Positions 45,518 through 59,461 of a DNA stretch of 64,000 nt are shown here, in pieces. The notes under the pieces were generated by a model, which had not been told where the DNA came from, ran no database searches, and saw only the letters and a list, made by a program, of their open reading frames with translations. The first letter of the stretch is position 1. Every line of letters begins with the position of its first letter. This DNA is from Rotaria sordida (lineage: Eukaryota > Rotifera > Eurotatoria > Philodinida > Philodinidae), in contig CAJNOL010000006.1 of the NCBI GenBank assembly GCA_905250125.1, forward strand, positions 428,308 to 492,307, given 5' to 3'. Made by a program: the position numbers and the translations under genes.

Positions 45518-48500
45518 AATTTAAACATTGTTTTCTTTTCTTTCTTTGTTATTGTATTAGATAATGTAGCGTAATATGATTTGCTTTTTTTTGTCTTCTG
45601 TCATTCATTCGGATTGGCAATGTATAAACATACTGATGATAATATTAGTAATCATCCTTGAAACTACAACATATGACGACAAGGATAACGGAATTATTTT
45701 GAAGATCAAACAAAGACAAAAATTCTTTGCTGTTTCTCATCATGGCTAATAATAAGATGATATTTTGTCGATTGTTTATCCTTCATTTTTACCGTACTAA
45801 GATCAGTGGACAACATTAATCACATAGATAATATAGAGAAGTTCTTTATTCTATTAGCAACATATGTTACACTTGTCAAAGTCAACATTAATGCTAATCA
45901 GCAGTATTCTTAGAAAGACACAATAAGAAAAAAAACGATATATATTTGATAGAATAACAGTTATTCAAGTTGACGAACATTTGGAATATATCATGACAAG
46001 AAAACTAGAAAAATATTGATTCATACAAAAATCAACCAATGAAAAGGGTTTCACTCGAAAGATAGTAGATTGATTTTCATAAATCGATATAATGTGTGAC
46101 GTTAGAAAGGAAAAGAAGACGTAATAACAAGCAATTACTCTATTCTTGACTGTTTAATGTATCAAAACATCCATTATCAGGTTAGTACTTACATATAGTT
46201 TACTTTGCTATGTTTTATCAACAATTCATGATAATGTTGATTGATGTTATCAGTAAATTCTTTTATACCTTTAGGCTATTACAGATACTTTTGTCAATCA
46301 TATAACCTATGATGAAAAAAATTTACGGCATTATCTTTGATTAGCAAAGAGAACAAGGTGTTAAGATTTTTATCATTTGCTTCTTCTTGTCTGTAATCAA
46401 TGATGTCGTAAACACTTAAATGACAATAGATATTACTGAAGTCTTTTCAATATGTAATAAAAGCAATGGTATCATATTTCATAAAGATTGTCACGATACT
46501 AAAATAGAACCTATTATAACTCTGATCTATGCTAATCTCAAATTCTATTGTGAGATTATAATTTATTTTAAATATTTTCAACTAAGTGTTTTATTTATAG
46601 AGAATGATTAGATAAATTAATTCTTTTGAGATTATTTTATATCGTGATTATCTAGTAAATATTACAAGAGTTTGATTGCTTTTTCTTTTATGATTCATTT
46701 GAGTAAATTATTTCATCGAATACTAATTTATTTTTGTGTGCTAAATTAATTGCTGTCAATCAATATCGTCGTTTTTTTTCTGATTGACTTGACAACAAAA
46801 TTTGTCTACGCTCGTATTGTCATTCAGATTGACTAATTTGTAAAACATTAATGAATATAACTGACTTTAATAATATTTCTACTTGATACGATCTCAAGTT
46901 TTACTCTATTAAATTAGATAAATATATTAAAAAAGATGACAATATACTTTTACATGACTGATTTCAATGATGATCTTGACCAGATCAAATATTGTGCAGA
47001 GTATATAAAAAACAAAATTTGCTGATAGACAAAATTACAAATTATTTCTGACAGATAAGCCTAGATCCGGAAAAAACTCAATAGAGAGATTTTTAATATT
47101 ATTTGTTGTATAGACGAAAAAGAAAGTATGCACGATTGCGTAGAAAATCAATATGTCAGTTGCATGGAAAGAAAAAAAAAAGATAAAAGAAGAAGAAAAA
47201 TAGATTTTGATTTTCTCAACAAATGTGATTTTATATATCAATCTTATGTTGTGATCTTGCCATAGATCCATTTGTATTCTATCAAGAGACATATTTTGTA
47301 TTTTAAGGTTTCTCATATAAATTTTTTGCATATATTCCAAACATCTACATGCACCAAATTCGATAGTTAGCTTCTTTTTTCTTGATGTTTTATTTCAATT
47401 ATGAAGTTTGACAATCATGTAGGCCATGTGCAAGTGACATTTAAGAATGTAATTAAGAAAAAACGTTATGTACACGATCTAGTCATCTTTCATGATCATC
47501 TTCTTCAACGAATTTTGTATACTATAATTATTCATTCCTTTAATGTTCTCAAGCACAAAAGAAAAGAAAATATAATGATTAATACTCGAACTTTTTGTCT
47601 TCTTTATTTCCATTATTTTCTTTTGTTGAAAAATAACAATCAATATATAAAGAACATGGATAGGATTTCTGGAATATTAATATGAAAAAGATGGAAGAAA
47701 TGAAAAATTAACGAATTATACAATGGATTATACATGTGATATGAAATAACAACAAACACAGTCTAGACAGAAAATGATGAAAAAAAAAGAACGAATATAC
47801 TCAATAGATTTGTCAAAAAAAATAAGGCTTATGGTTTTCCAAATTACCACAATTCTTTGTTTGTTTGTTTGTTTGTATTGAGACCTTGTGATACAGGCAC
47901 AATAAGACGAGCGCGTCAATTGCTCTGGGCATTACTATATCAAACGTTTGACATTATGGAAGAAGAGAAGGACACTGGATGATGATTGTGCTTTGCATGT
48001 CTTACTATTGTTGATCTCCTAGTACCATAAGGCGTATATATATTTATATTTATATATCTATAGCTATATCGGAAAGAAAAAAACAGAAAAACGAGAATAA
48101 AGTGTAGATCATTTATTCAATGAGATCATGATGTAAGATAGGAAAAAAAAGAACTAACACGAAGCATTTCTTTTTTTTTTCTATTCTTTGCTTATTTGAT
48201 CGTTTATCGAACTACAACGTCAGTCAGTCAATACATATGATATAGGCATACACATGACAATTTGGTTTGTTCGTTAGTTATTGTCATAATGTAAGTAGCC
48301 TTGACAAGTTTTGGCTAATTTCTTTATTCATCAGCGTTGGGATTCTTAGAAAAACACAGAAAACTCTAAATCGGTATCAGATGAGATGAGATGAGACATA
48401 TGATGGGTAATACAAGAAAGTCAATCTATGCTATTTTCTCCAAATATTAGGCTATATACTGGTATATAATCTTTAGTAAATAATGAAATATGGATTAGTA

Positions 48501-51043
48501 ATGAGAAATTTTCATCAACTATTATATTAATAACATAGAAGTTAGAATGAAAAAAAAAGGAAAAAAAAAACACTTCTAAATTATATACTGTATCATTTTA
48601 TTCTTTTTTTACAAATTACCTATCTAGAATGACATGGTTGCCTATATTGTTCTCTTTATAAAAGTATAAAATTGAAGTTAATACTATAGAATAGTCACAT
48701 TTTGATAAAATAAATTTACCTTTTCTTTTTTCTTGATTATAATGAATTATCAAAACTGAGTTGACAAGTTTCTTCAAGATTCAATCTTCATTTTCATTTT
48801 TGAAAAAAATTTTTTAATATATCTTTAACGTCAATGTAGGCTACAGGATAGACTTGATTGTTGCCTAATAACACAGATTATCTTTCTAATGTATGTAGAT
48901 TATGAATAGCAAAACAAAGATACACATATAATTCTTCTCTCGTTCTTCTCATATTACCACTTCTAATCTTTCTGAAGACATTATCGCTTACAAGAATACT
49001 TGCGTCTTTTACCGGTAATATGGAGAAAAAAGAAGCATTGTATCTATCAATGATTAAAGACTATGACTTTATGTGAGTATTTTTTTTTTCTAATTTTTTT
49101 TTTCTTTTATAATGTAAAGTAAAAAAGTTGTTTTTCTTTGTATCGATCGGTATTGTTGTTTAAAAAAAAATCCCAAGTGGTCAATAACAACGTATTGATT
49201 TTTCTTCTTATAATCTTCTATTCTCTTGGGTTATGGTCATCTATAGATCTTATGTCAAATTTAGAACAAAACAAAACAAGTTTTGATTCATGATAGGGTT
49301 GTTGTTTTTATTTCTCTATGACACTTATCAGTATACAAATATTTCTGAACTATTCATTTCTCTTTGTTTTTTTTTATATTTACATACTTATGTCACATAT
49401 ATCGGCATGTTAATTACCTACCAATATAAATTAAAAGAGTACCACAGAGACGTTGGTCAAATAGCAAGCTTAAGTGAATTCCACTCAGAATAAATATACG
49501 CACAAAGATATCATTTTGTTTCTTGCAAGTATTATTGTTGTGCTTTTTTTAGTTGACAAATTGTCCATGTCTTTTATCATGACGTCAATATGTCGATGTA
49601 ATGTTTCTTTTCTATTTCTCAACTATATCGTTTTTGTCTATCATTATCTGTCATCACCGGCTGAGTTTTAAGCTCGTAACGTCAATCTCCTAGTTGATTG
49701 TGTGTATCGATACAGAAAAACATGAATGATAAGACATTTTGTTGATCGATACCACTTTAGTCCATGATACTTTATTTGCATCAATAAGAGAAGGTGGAAG
49801 TTTACATTAGTATTTTTCTTCTTCTTTAGAATAGAGTGCAATCTGAGTTGACGAGGAAAAACATGTTTTTGCAGTTTTTTCACCTACTTCTTTTTCTCAC
49901 TCGATTTTTTTTGCCGACAGCTAATTTTACTAAACTTATGTCATAATAACACAAAATACGACAAAAATCGCATCTCTACGAGTAAGTACAACTTTATGAG
50001 AAAATGAAAACACTAACGTCAAGAGAAATGAAAGGCACACACACACAAATATAAATGCAGTAGTCCCATCATACTCGACTATACATGATAAATAAGCTCA
50101 TTCTATATTATTGTTTGTTCAATAACATATTGCTCTATTAAAAGTATTCTCGTTTCTTTTTTTGTGTTAAATTTGAGTTTATTATAGAAAATTAGTTATA
50201 TTGTATTTAATTGATAAATATAAAAAAACGAAAGTGTACGCATCATCAAAAATCTGTTTGTGATGTCGTTAATATTATTCGACGAGTGGGTAATTAGTAG
50301 TGCTATTATGCGACTAGTCAATCAGTTTTCTTCATTCTCGAAGACACAAGTATGTCTTTCACTATACACTCCGTTAGTTTTTTTTTCATTTTCTTCTTGT
50401 CTGCGTATCTATTAAAAAAAAAGCTCTTGTCACACATAGAATCATACATCACTTGCGGCTAGGAATGGGCGATTCCGATGCCAAAAGAGCTAAAGATTAC
50501 TGACTTCAACACGATTCTAAAGAGGATAAAACTAGTTTATTAGTTGCTCAAAGATTTACTTAAGTAATTTTATTAATAAAAGTGTTTTGCACTCTAAAAG
50601 ATCTCTTACAACGATGTTATATTCGTAATAGATTTTAAGATTAAATGACTTTTTTTTTTGAAAAACATTAGGTTATTTTATTCATCAGTATTTAAATGTT
50701 TATGTAACGTTTCTGTAATAGCATTATCACTAGAAAAGAATAAACGTTCAATGAAAGTATTTGCTGCTGAAATAATAAAAACTTGTTTTTCCTATTAAAT
50801 ATAATATTGGAGAGTTTTATTGATGTTGTAGCCTATATTGACATACATCATTATTTTTTCTTTATTTTCGTTTCATTCTTTGTATTCTATTGTTTTACTC
50901 GTGACTGATTAAGATCACAACAAGAAATCTCTAATATCAATATTATCTTGTTGTGTTTTCCTGTCATGATATACTTGTCAAGCAAGATAAACTATTTTAT
51001 GTGAATGAAGATGTTGATTCTACTTGCAATGGACATGGTTGTA

Positions 51044-51623
51044 CTGTAAGTTAAAAAGACTAGACATATTCGCGTCAAAATAAAACTCCCACGACCAAAT
51101 TAACAAGTTTAAAATATTAGCTGCTGTTGACATGCACCGCCCGAGATATTCAAATTTTAAGATAATTATAGTCTATGTATGACGACCATCATTAAAAATT
51201 TCAGCAGAATTTCTCTTCTTTTTTCTTGATCGTTGAATAGAGCTGATCAAGTTACATCAGAATATATATGTTTCATATTTTAAAAAGAGATTTTAAAAAA
51301 TCTCATTGGATAAAAGTCTAAGTTATCATTATTTCCAAATAGAGTCAAAATTCTGACCTTCGTCAACTTATTTTTAAATCTCTTTTTAGAATATGGAACA
51401 TATTTTCTAATGCAACTCGATGAGCTCTATCCAACGATCAAGAAAAAAGAAGGGAATATTCTAGTGAAATTTTTACTTGTGGCCATCATACACGCACTGT
51501 AATTACCTTAAAATTTGAATAACTCGGTTGGCACACGTCAACAGCAGCTAATATTTTAAACTTGTTAGTTGGCGATGAGAACTTTGTTTTGACCTAAATA
51601 TGTCTAATCTTTTTAACTGACAA
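51044..51623. mobile_element. 580 bp TA-flanked palindromic element
   Basis: The arms are highly similar. AACAAGTTTAAAATATTAGC followed by TGCTGTTGAC (about 51102-51130) is repeated inverted at about 51537-51566. GTTAAAAAGACTAGACATATT pairs with AATATGTCTAATCTTTTTAAC. TTGATCGTTGAATAGAGCTGAT pairs with a block near 51425-51450. TA flanks both ends (51042-51043 and 51624-51625). No coding capacity. Confidence 0.78.
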
Positions 51624-54313
51624 TAAAAAAACACCTCCATTTTTAGAAATATATAATGAACGTAAGACGATTACAAGGGTAAAATCTTTAAGATTTCTAC
51701 ACTCATGTTGTCCTTTGAACACATCGTTTAATAATCTACAATATTTGTTTTTGATACTTCCATATGTATGTCAATATTTGAAACTTGTATGTAAAACAAC
51801 AACAATATAATCTGTATTTTCAAACTTCTAGTATGAAGTTATTTCGAGAAAAATGCACTTTATTAAAGTAATAGTGGCATGTAAAACAAATGCATAGAGT
51901 TTTAATAGACTTAATAATCATTGTCCTCAAGGCAAAACTAAATTAATAGTTTGATATTTATTACTTGATAATATTTTAGATACGTTAATGACATATTCAA
52001 AACATCTAATTAATTCCTCAAACATATCATAGTCGATAACAGTTAAGTTTTGTTTTTGATTCTATTCTTTAATAATACGAGATAATTCTGTAGAAACACT
52101 AATCAAAACTGTGAATCATTTCATAAGCTTAAGTTATACGAAGAAGAACAATAGTCTAATACACTAGTTGATACATAATAAATAAAATAAGAAGTCTCAT
52201 GATGATTGAATAAGACGACAAAACTCTGGAGCATATTAAATACTATAATATTTACCGAATTTCACCGATGCGTCTTTGAAGAGGATATTTGTAAATGCGC
52301 TTCGATTATTTTGATTGATTCACAATTAATTCCTGACAAAGTTAATGGATGTCCAATAGATTTTTTTTTTGAAAAATGGTCCAAACATCCCATAACAACA
52401 GCATCATGATGGAATGCAGCATGACATTTATTTTCATTATCATATACTATTTAAAAAATCGTTTATTCGAATAGCAAATTAAATTATCGTAATATATTTT
52501 CTATCGAACGATAAACATTATCAACTGGTTGATTTAGTAATTTATATGTTTCACAACTTCATACCAAACTTATCATCAAAATGATGAATTGGTAAACTAC
52601 TGTAACTATTTTTAGATCAATAATCAATTCTAATACAGTATTGTTTTTATCGATGAAATCAAACTAATCGACCATGAGATTTGGATAGACTGAGATCTAC
52701 CGTAGATTAAGATAGACTCAAGCATTTATTTTTGTTCCATCCAATTGATAAGTTTATGCAGTGCATCGAAATTCTTATGCAAATACTAAATTCTTTTCTC
52801 ATTGCTTTTGGCCACAAATAGTAACATTTATCTATTGAAGCGGACTTAGTACAAGTGTTTGAGGAAACATTGAATTTTGTGTGATTGAATGTCGAGCCTT
52901 GCACTGTTAATGACTTGAGCTAATACTCATTTGTTACAAGTGAGAAACTCGAGTTAGATAAACAAAAAGCTATCGAAAGTTCTCTTCGCCTTGTTTAGAT
53001 GCTTAAGAAACATTTTCACTAAAATGAGCAAACCTATAATGTAATTCCTTTTTTTTCTGCGAGTACTACTGCTTCATCATTGTTCTGTTTTTCATTAAAG
53101 TAGATCGATAACTCTTTTGATAGTCGAAATTAAATAACAACAAATGTTAATATGTTTCTTGAAATGCACGTATTTTGACGTGAATTGCGAATTTTGTCTC
53201 AACCGTGCGAAATTTATATAGTGAAAGCTGTGAATCGGAAATAATAAGTACTAATCGTTTGTCACCTGAATGACATAAACAAATTCGCCCTACTTCTCCC
53301 TATCCTTAACTTCCCATTGGGGAGATCTTACACACATTATTGAGTCTACCCTGGATTCAGAACATGTCACCGACTATGATAATATATTATCCAGATGTCT
53401 TCATAAATTTAAATAATAATTGACTTGTAACAAGAGTTGTTAGTCCTCTTTGTTTCTTTCATGTGCATTTTACAATTACGAAAAAATACCGATAGACGTA
53501 TCAAACGATACGTATAAAGTCACCATTTTAACAAAATCGTATAAATCATTCATCAGTAAAAAATAAAGGATAAATACTATGTAGATCAGTCGTTAAAATA
53601 CACTCTTTCTACTGTCCATTATATTATATTATTTATTTTTATTAAATAACTTTAATTTATTCTTATGTATAAATATTTTTGCTAAATATTCTGCGAAAAC
53701 AATGAATATGAGGACTACATTAAGTACTCACGTCATTGCCTATAAATAAATTTGTAGAAAAAAAACTCATATGAGTACTCGTCAAACTTCTCGAGTGAGA
53801 TTTATAAACATCAAATTGCTCTAGTACTCATACAAGTAACTTGAGTACTCATGCTGACAAATCGTACTCGCTTGATCAGAACTTTTTACTAAAATAAACA
53901 ACTTCTCGGTTTCATCATTAATCTGAAATACTACAGAAAATAGTGCATGGTCATGAAAAAGAATATTAGAAAAACAACTTACTAGTGTTCGATCGATTAA
54001 GATTGACTCAATTGGATTAGAACACTCAATACACGACCTACATTATAAAGTTCATTGTCTAAACACTTAAAACTATCATATAATAAGATTGTCAATAGTA
54101 TAAAACTTAGTAGCTACTGTTATTAACTTCTTTTTTTTTCTATATAATGCGAATCAAATGTTTATTATTTTCAATATTATTTGAAATAGACATAGTTATT
54201 AATTGTTGATTACTAAGATCTTTATCATAATAATTTCATGAATGTTCTTTTTACATTATTTATCTCATTTGTAGTTTTCTATATAAGTAAATTTTCACAA
54301 TTTGAATGACATA

Positions 54314-55252
54314 CAGTGAGGTCAAAAAAACCAGACTTACTTATCTCTATTTATAATATTATTTTCTACAACTTAAGCACTCAATGTTTAATTCAATTCT
54401 TTTCGCAATAGAGAGAACTAGCAAAAAAGTCACAAAGTACGGATAATTTTATTCTCAAAAACACTTTGTTATAATTGTAGACAAGAAAGAAATTCATTAA
54501 AATATAAAATCACCTTTGTTATTTTTTTTTTTGATCTTTTTCTAAAAAATCATTAATTCAATAAGAAAATAGTATTAGGATCGGAAATTTCTCAGCATTC
54601 GCAATTAAAATCGAGATAATTTTTTTTTTCTTTGAATTATTGGTAATTTTCTTATACTATTAAAATTTCCATATGACAGCAGTCTTTTATATTTTGTTTT
54701 TGCATAAAGTGATGACCTGCACTATTTTATTTTATTACTTAAATCAATCTCAATTATAATCAATTCTATGCTGTATAGAAAACTTTTTCAATTACTACAA
54801 CGATGTATAAATTTTTTGATAAATTGGAATTTCATATTGAGAAATAAATGTCAGTACGAGCAATAGCATGAGGCAAAGCTCAACATCAAGTATGAATAAT
54901 TCTCTTAAAAAGTAAATCTTTTTTGAACTGAATTCTTTGTATGTAATGAGTATACAACTAACAGGTGTATAACTATATCAAATTTCAAGCCAAATGTAAA
55001 TGTTAGTTGTAGATCATTTTTACTTTCCGATAAAGAGTATACTGCTCTTGCATAAATTTCATATTTAGTGAATTTCATTTTCGTCTACAGTTTATAGTCA
55101 AACATTTCCAAAATAAAATTCTATTTTCTTAGTGGCTTTTTTTTCTAGTTCTATCTATTGCGAAAAGAATTGAATTAAAAATTGAATATTAAAGATGTAG
55201 AAACTATACTGCAAAAAAAAAGGGTAAGTTCTTTTTTTTTCTGACCACTCTG
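54314..55252. mobile_element. 939 bp Tc1/mariner-type element with CAGTG-type termini
   Basis: The termini are CAGTGAGGTCAAAAAAACC on the left and, reverse-complemented, CAGAGTGGTCAGAAAAAAA on the right, each bounded by TA. The TACAGTG, GGTCAAAA layout is typical of Tc1-like elements. Arms also match over TTAATTCAATTCTTTTCGCA followed by ATAGA (54390-54414 with about 55155-55180) and in the TGTAGAC, AATTCA, TAAATATGAAAT region. The middle (about 54500-55000) has no intact transposase frame and no recognisable DDE motifs. It is a decayed or non-autonomous copy. Confidence 0.78.
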
Positions 55253-57745
55253 TATATAATTTTTAGCAATATGATTAATAAATGCTTGAGAATCGCTACA
55301 AGCAATATTTATTAGATACGTTTTTAGTATGGAGATAGTCTACGATTTTATATTAGCTATTCAATATCAGATTTCGATAAATTTGTAATATGTTACTTAA
55401 TTGAAAAATATTATAAATACGTATTTGTTTCTTCATTAAAATAAAGTATCTATTCTACTAGGAAAATAATGGATATTTATATGTCTAAAATCAGATAATG
55501 AATCAAATTAATAAAAAACAATAAAGATGACAAAATGCATTTGTCATGCATCTAGATGTTATTGTTATATGACAAATGGTTTGATTATTTAGATGTTACC
55601 ATCTTGTATATTTAATTCATCTTATTTGTCCTAGATATTCTATAAATTCTTTATTTTTCTTTTCTTTTCATTCCTTTGTGTTCGAATTATTACAAGGTAT
55701 GACTAGAAAAAAAAGAAGAATGAATACCTGCTTTCCCGTCGTTAAGTGGTAATAAATGCACTTTAAGCACAACAGAAATCTAAAAAGAGTGTCGACAAGT
55801 AATACTCACAAAATACCTGAAGTAAAAGAAAGAAAAACAGATAGATGTTACTATAAATCTAAAAATTGAACGATTCCAATTCCAAAAAAAACAAAGAATC
55901 GATTTCGCTGCTGTCTACTTACAAGAAATGCATTTCTTCTACTTCCTCCCTATTTTATTTTTTAGTTTTCTATAGCAACTCATATAAAAAAGATGTTTTT
56001 AAAAATGTTTTCCAAAACTTGATCATTCATTCGATAATCTAAGATTACTGACTATACAGATTTACTAATTCATACTATGTACTTAGTAAATAAATAGAAA
56101 AGCAATACTATGAAATGTGCAGAACAGAATGGAGAATCAACAATTTTCTTGTTTAATAGTTAATTTCTAAGCAAATATATGTAAATCTGAGATTCGGAAT
56201 TAATAGAGAAAAATAACGAAGACTATAGAAAAAAACAAAACAAAGAGAGAGAGAAGAAAACATTTGCGCTTTCTATAGAAAAAATAATAGTAAATGATGA
56301 CAAGACGTGTAAAAATATTAATACAGAGAATATATTAGTGTAAAAGTAGCGAATACAATAATTGAGAACGAAATGTGTCATTAAAAAGTAATGTCTAATC
56401 TTTGTAAAAGGAAATATACATGAAGCTATATTTTCTTCTTCTTTTTTTTTTTTAATTAAATAAATCATCTTTTAAGTCGGCAAGAGTATATACTTGTATA
56501 TAGCTAAAAGCACAAATAAAAAATTTATTATAACCAAATAAGTACTCATGAGACTTGCAATATACGTTTTTCTTTCTCATTTTTATTTAAACATTATATA
56601 GAAGAATAAACAACATATCACTGACTTTTCTCACTCGTCAACGACTTAACGCAGCCTGAGACGACTAAATCAACAGTATATAAATATATACATAACGATG
56701 ATGTTTTTTGACAAGAACAATGAAAGAAGAGAGTAAGGTTAGAAAGACAAAAGTAAATTTTTTTTTTCTTTTTTTGACTAATTTCTTTTTTTGTTTCCAT
56801 TTTACTGCTACATTAATCTGATAATATTGGACGTCGATCTTTTTATAACAAAGAAAAAAAAAAAAACAATTTCCTACACTTTATATGCTTATAGTAATTT
56901 GTTGTGCATACTGTTATACCATCGAATTATTTTATAGATTACGTAGGCATCCTATCTGACATTGTCATTCATCACTCGACAATTTGTTACAACAAGTATC
57001 AACTATTTATTATATACTAGGACAGTTCTATAAAATAAGAAAATCTTCATATAGTACTGCAACAACATTTGCGAATAACATCAAGGTGTACATGTTTGTA
57101 TGAGATAGAACAGGAAAGACAAAACATGAATGCATATGACACAAAGGGCAGGCCAAGAAATGATTTATGATTTGAACCATGTTTTCCTTCACATCAACCA
57201 TATAATAACAGAATGTAATTGATGACGTTCTCTCAGTTATTCTATCTCTCTTTCTCTTTCTCTTTCTCTTTCTGTCTTCTTGTTGAAGGCATCGGCTTAA
57301 GGGTCGAATGTTGCCGAACATTATCGTGAACATTTTCTTTTGTCAATCTTTACCATTTCCAATGTTTTTGTTCGCTTTCTAATAGGAATTCATGTGTATT
57401 CGATGCTACTTATTTGCTTCCGCTCGTGAATAATATTAGTAATCCCTAGTTTTCTTTTTCTATAATACTTGATCAAGCTTTGATTGTTTGTCGATTTGAC
57501 AAACAATTGGCAAACTAATATGAATAAAAAAAAGAAAAGAAAAAGGAGATTTAAGACATTCATAACATAGATACTTGAAACCATTATTTTCATAGACAAC
57601 TGAAATTTTCTTTTTCTCTATTATATTAATTGAATTTATTTATTTTTTTATTTTAATAAATTTCATTTATTATTTTAGACGATGGTTTGACACTGGTAAC
57701 AATAATAATACAATCAGTCTTCTTTTTCCACTTGATTTTGATACA

Positions 57746-59461
57746 ATGGTAATTTCATCGAATCAAACATCATCAATAATTGAAACAAATACTGTAAGTC
57801 CAATACCAAATGATTTACATTGGTATCCATTTTATCCTGGTATATGTCCACCATCATATAATGTTATTTTACAAGGTGTTTGTGCACCATTAATTATTAT
57901 TATATCAACAGTATTAAATTCGTTAATAGCTGTTGTATTACTTCAAAAACAACTTCGATCACCCACAAATATTCTACTTCTTGCTATTGCACTTTATGAC
58001 ACACTTACAGGATTATTTCCTTTTCCAACATATATTTATGTGTTTACATTTAAAAAATGTGATGATTACATGCCTTATAATTATGGGTGGTTTCATCGAA
58101 TTAATTATCAGGTGCTTCCATTTATATTTCATACATGTTCTATTTGGGTAGGTTAAATGTATTCGTGCGTAATATTATTTTAATAACTAGTGATTAACAA
58201 TTAGATAAGAAAAATAATGAACTTCCGAAGTGGCAAAATCAGAAAACTAATCTCATAGATTTATATTCTTAATATAAAATCCTTTTTGTTTTTGTTTGAC
58301 TTAATCTTCATTATTTATTTAAAATAATTAAATCCTATCGGAAAAAGAAACTATTTCAAACAATAATATTATTATCTCATGTTCTATTTTCTTTCTCTCT
58401 TGTTAGGTAACTGTTGTCTTAGCTATTCAACGATATATATATGTATGTCATTCAGAAAAAGCTAAACAATGGTGTACAGTACGAATGGCTCTTAAAGCTG
58501 TAGCATGTGTTAATGTTTTAGCACTTATTGTTGCAATACCAATGTTTGTTGAAGGTACATTTCATCCGATAACAGTTCGTTCATTAAAAGATTCAAAAAA
58601 AATTCTTAATGCATGTCTTGTGCGTGATTACTCAGAAGATCCAAGATATAGCACATTATATTCTGTTTATTCAGTATTACGTGCTTTATTAATTAATGTT
58701 GGTCCATGTACGGTACTTGTTATATTAAATGCTATACTTGTCGACCGTATGAAAGAAGCTAAACAAAATCGGGATAGACTTATGAGAAAACGTAGTCAGG
58801 AATCTCGTGCTCAAGAACAAACCAGTGTGACATTAATGCTTGTATGTGTAAAAAAAAATATATTTTTGTTTTGTTCATTTATTTTTATATTATATTTATA
58901 TAGGTTATTGTAGTAACTATTTTTCTAATTGTTGAAGTTCCCATGGCACTTCATTTGATTATATCTGGTTTATTAAAATTGTTAGAATCAGACTTTTTAT
59001 CAGGATTTTTAAATTTTTCTGTTCAATTACTTAATTTTGCTGTTTTATTATCATATCCAATTAATTTTTTTATTTATTGTCGTATGTCAAGAGCATTTCG
59101 TGATGCTTTTACAGAACTATTATGTCCATCAAAACATCGATCTGGACAAAGTGGATTACCACCATCAACAACAACACGATTAATTATTAAATCATATAAT
59201 AACAATGACAATTATGATCATCTTGAACTTAATGATACAAATATTGAAATGAAAAATTCTCATATTAAAATTGAACATCCATCAACTGTGATATTCAATC
59301 AAACAACAGCTGAACCATTCATCCCATTAACACCATCGATGACTTCTCTTCATGTAACTCATAATGGAAAAAAGCCTTCAACCGATTCACTAAGCAAACA
59401 TCATGTACTTTTTCGCGATGATGTTCCGTCATCAGCAAATATGAAATTTACTGATTTGTAG
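57746..59461 (+). CDS. Neuropeptide GPCR, myoinhibitory-peptide/sex-peptide-receptor type
   Basis: Three exons: 57746-58147, 58407-58841 and 58904-59461; 464 aa, both introns phase 0. The N-terminus has Asn-X-Ser/Thr sites and no signal peptide. Seven membrane segments can be read: ILQGVCAPLIIIISTVLNS (1), NILLLAIALYDTLTGLF (2), a helix 3 ending VVLAIQRYIYVCH, VACVNVLALIVAIPMF (4), ALLINVGPCTVLVILNAI (5), LMLVIVVTIFLIVEVPMAL (6) and a helix 7 with SYPINFFIYC. The DRY motif is QRY and NPxxY reads YPINF, both seen in the FMRFamide/MIP/sex-peptide receptor group. RSPTN before helix 2 and CHSEKAKQWC in loop 2 fit the same group. Loop 3 is basic and the tail is long and Ser/Thr-rich. It is a plasma-membrane receptor for an amidated peptide (inference). 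The frame stays open upstream to an acceptor at 57678, so a further 5' coding exon is possible. Confidence 0.87.
58148..58406. other. GPCR intron 1 (259 nt)
   Basis: Bounded by GTAGGT and a pyrimidine-rich acceptor TTGTTAG, phase 0, located just before the helix 3 QRY segment. Nothing else is recognisable in it. Confidence 0.7.

Larger units (their letters stand above)
45518..57678. other. Gene desert between laminin gamma and the GPCR
   Basis: About 12 kb with no supported gene on either strand; open frames are short and compositionally biased. It holds two long palindromic elements (51044-51623 and 54314-55252) and short simple repeats: TTTG units at about 47861-47878, GATGA units near 48380, CA units at 50037-50047 and CTTTCT units at 57241-57272. 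A cluster of AGTACTC motifs lies at 53.7-53.9 kb. Distal regulatory DNA for either neighbour could lie here but cannot be read by eye. Confidence 0.5.

Noticed and set aside
53720-53870. CRISPR-like array suggested by spaced repeats
   Set aside because: Units are only 7-8 nt and the window is clearly eukaryotic.
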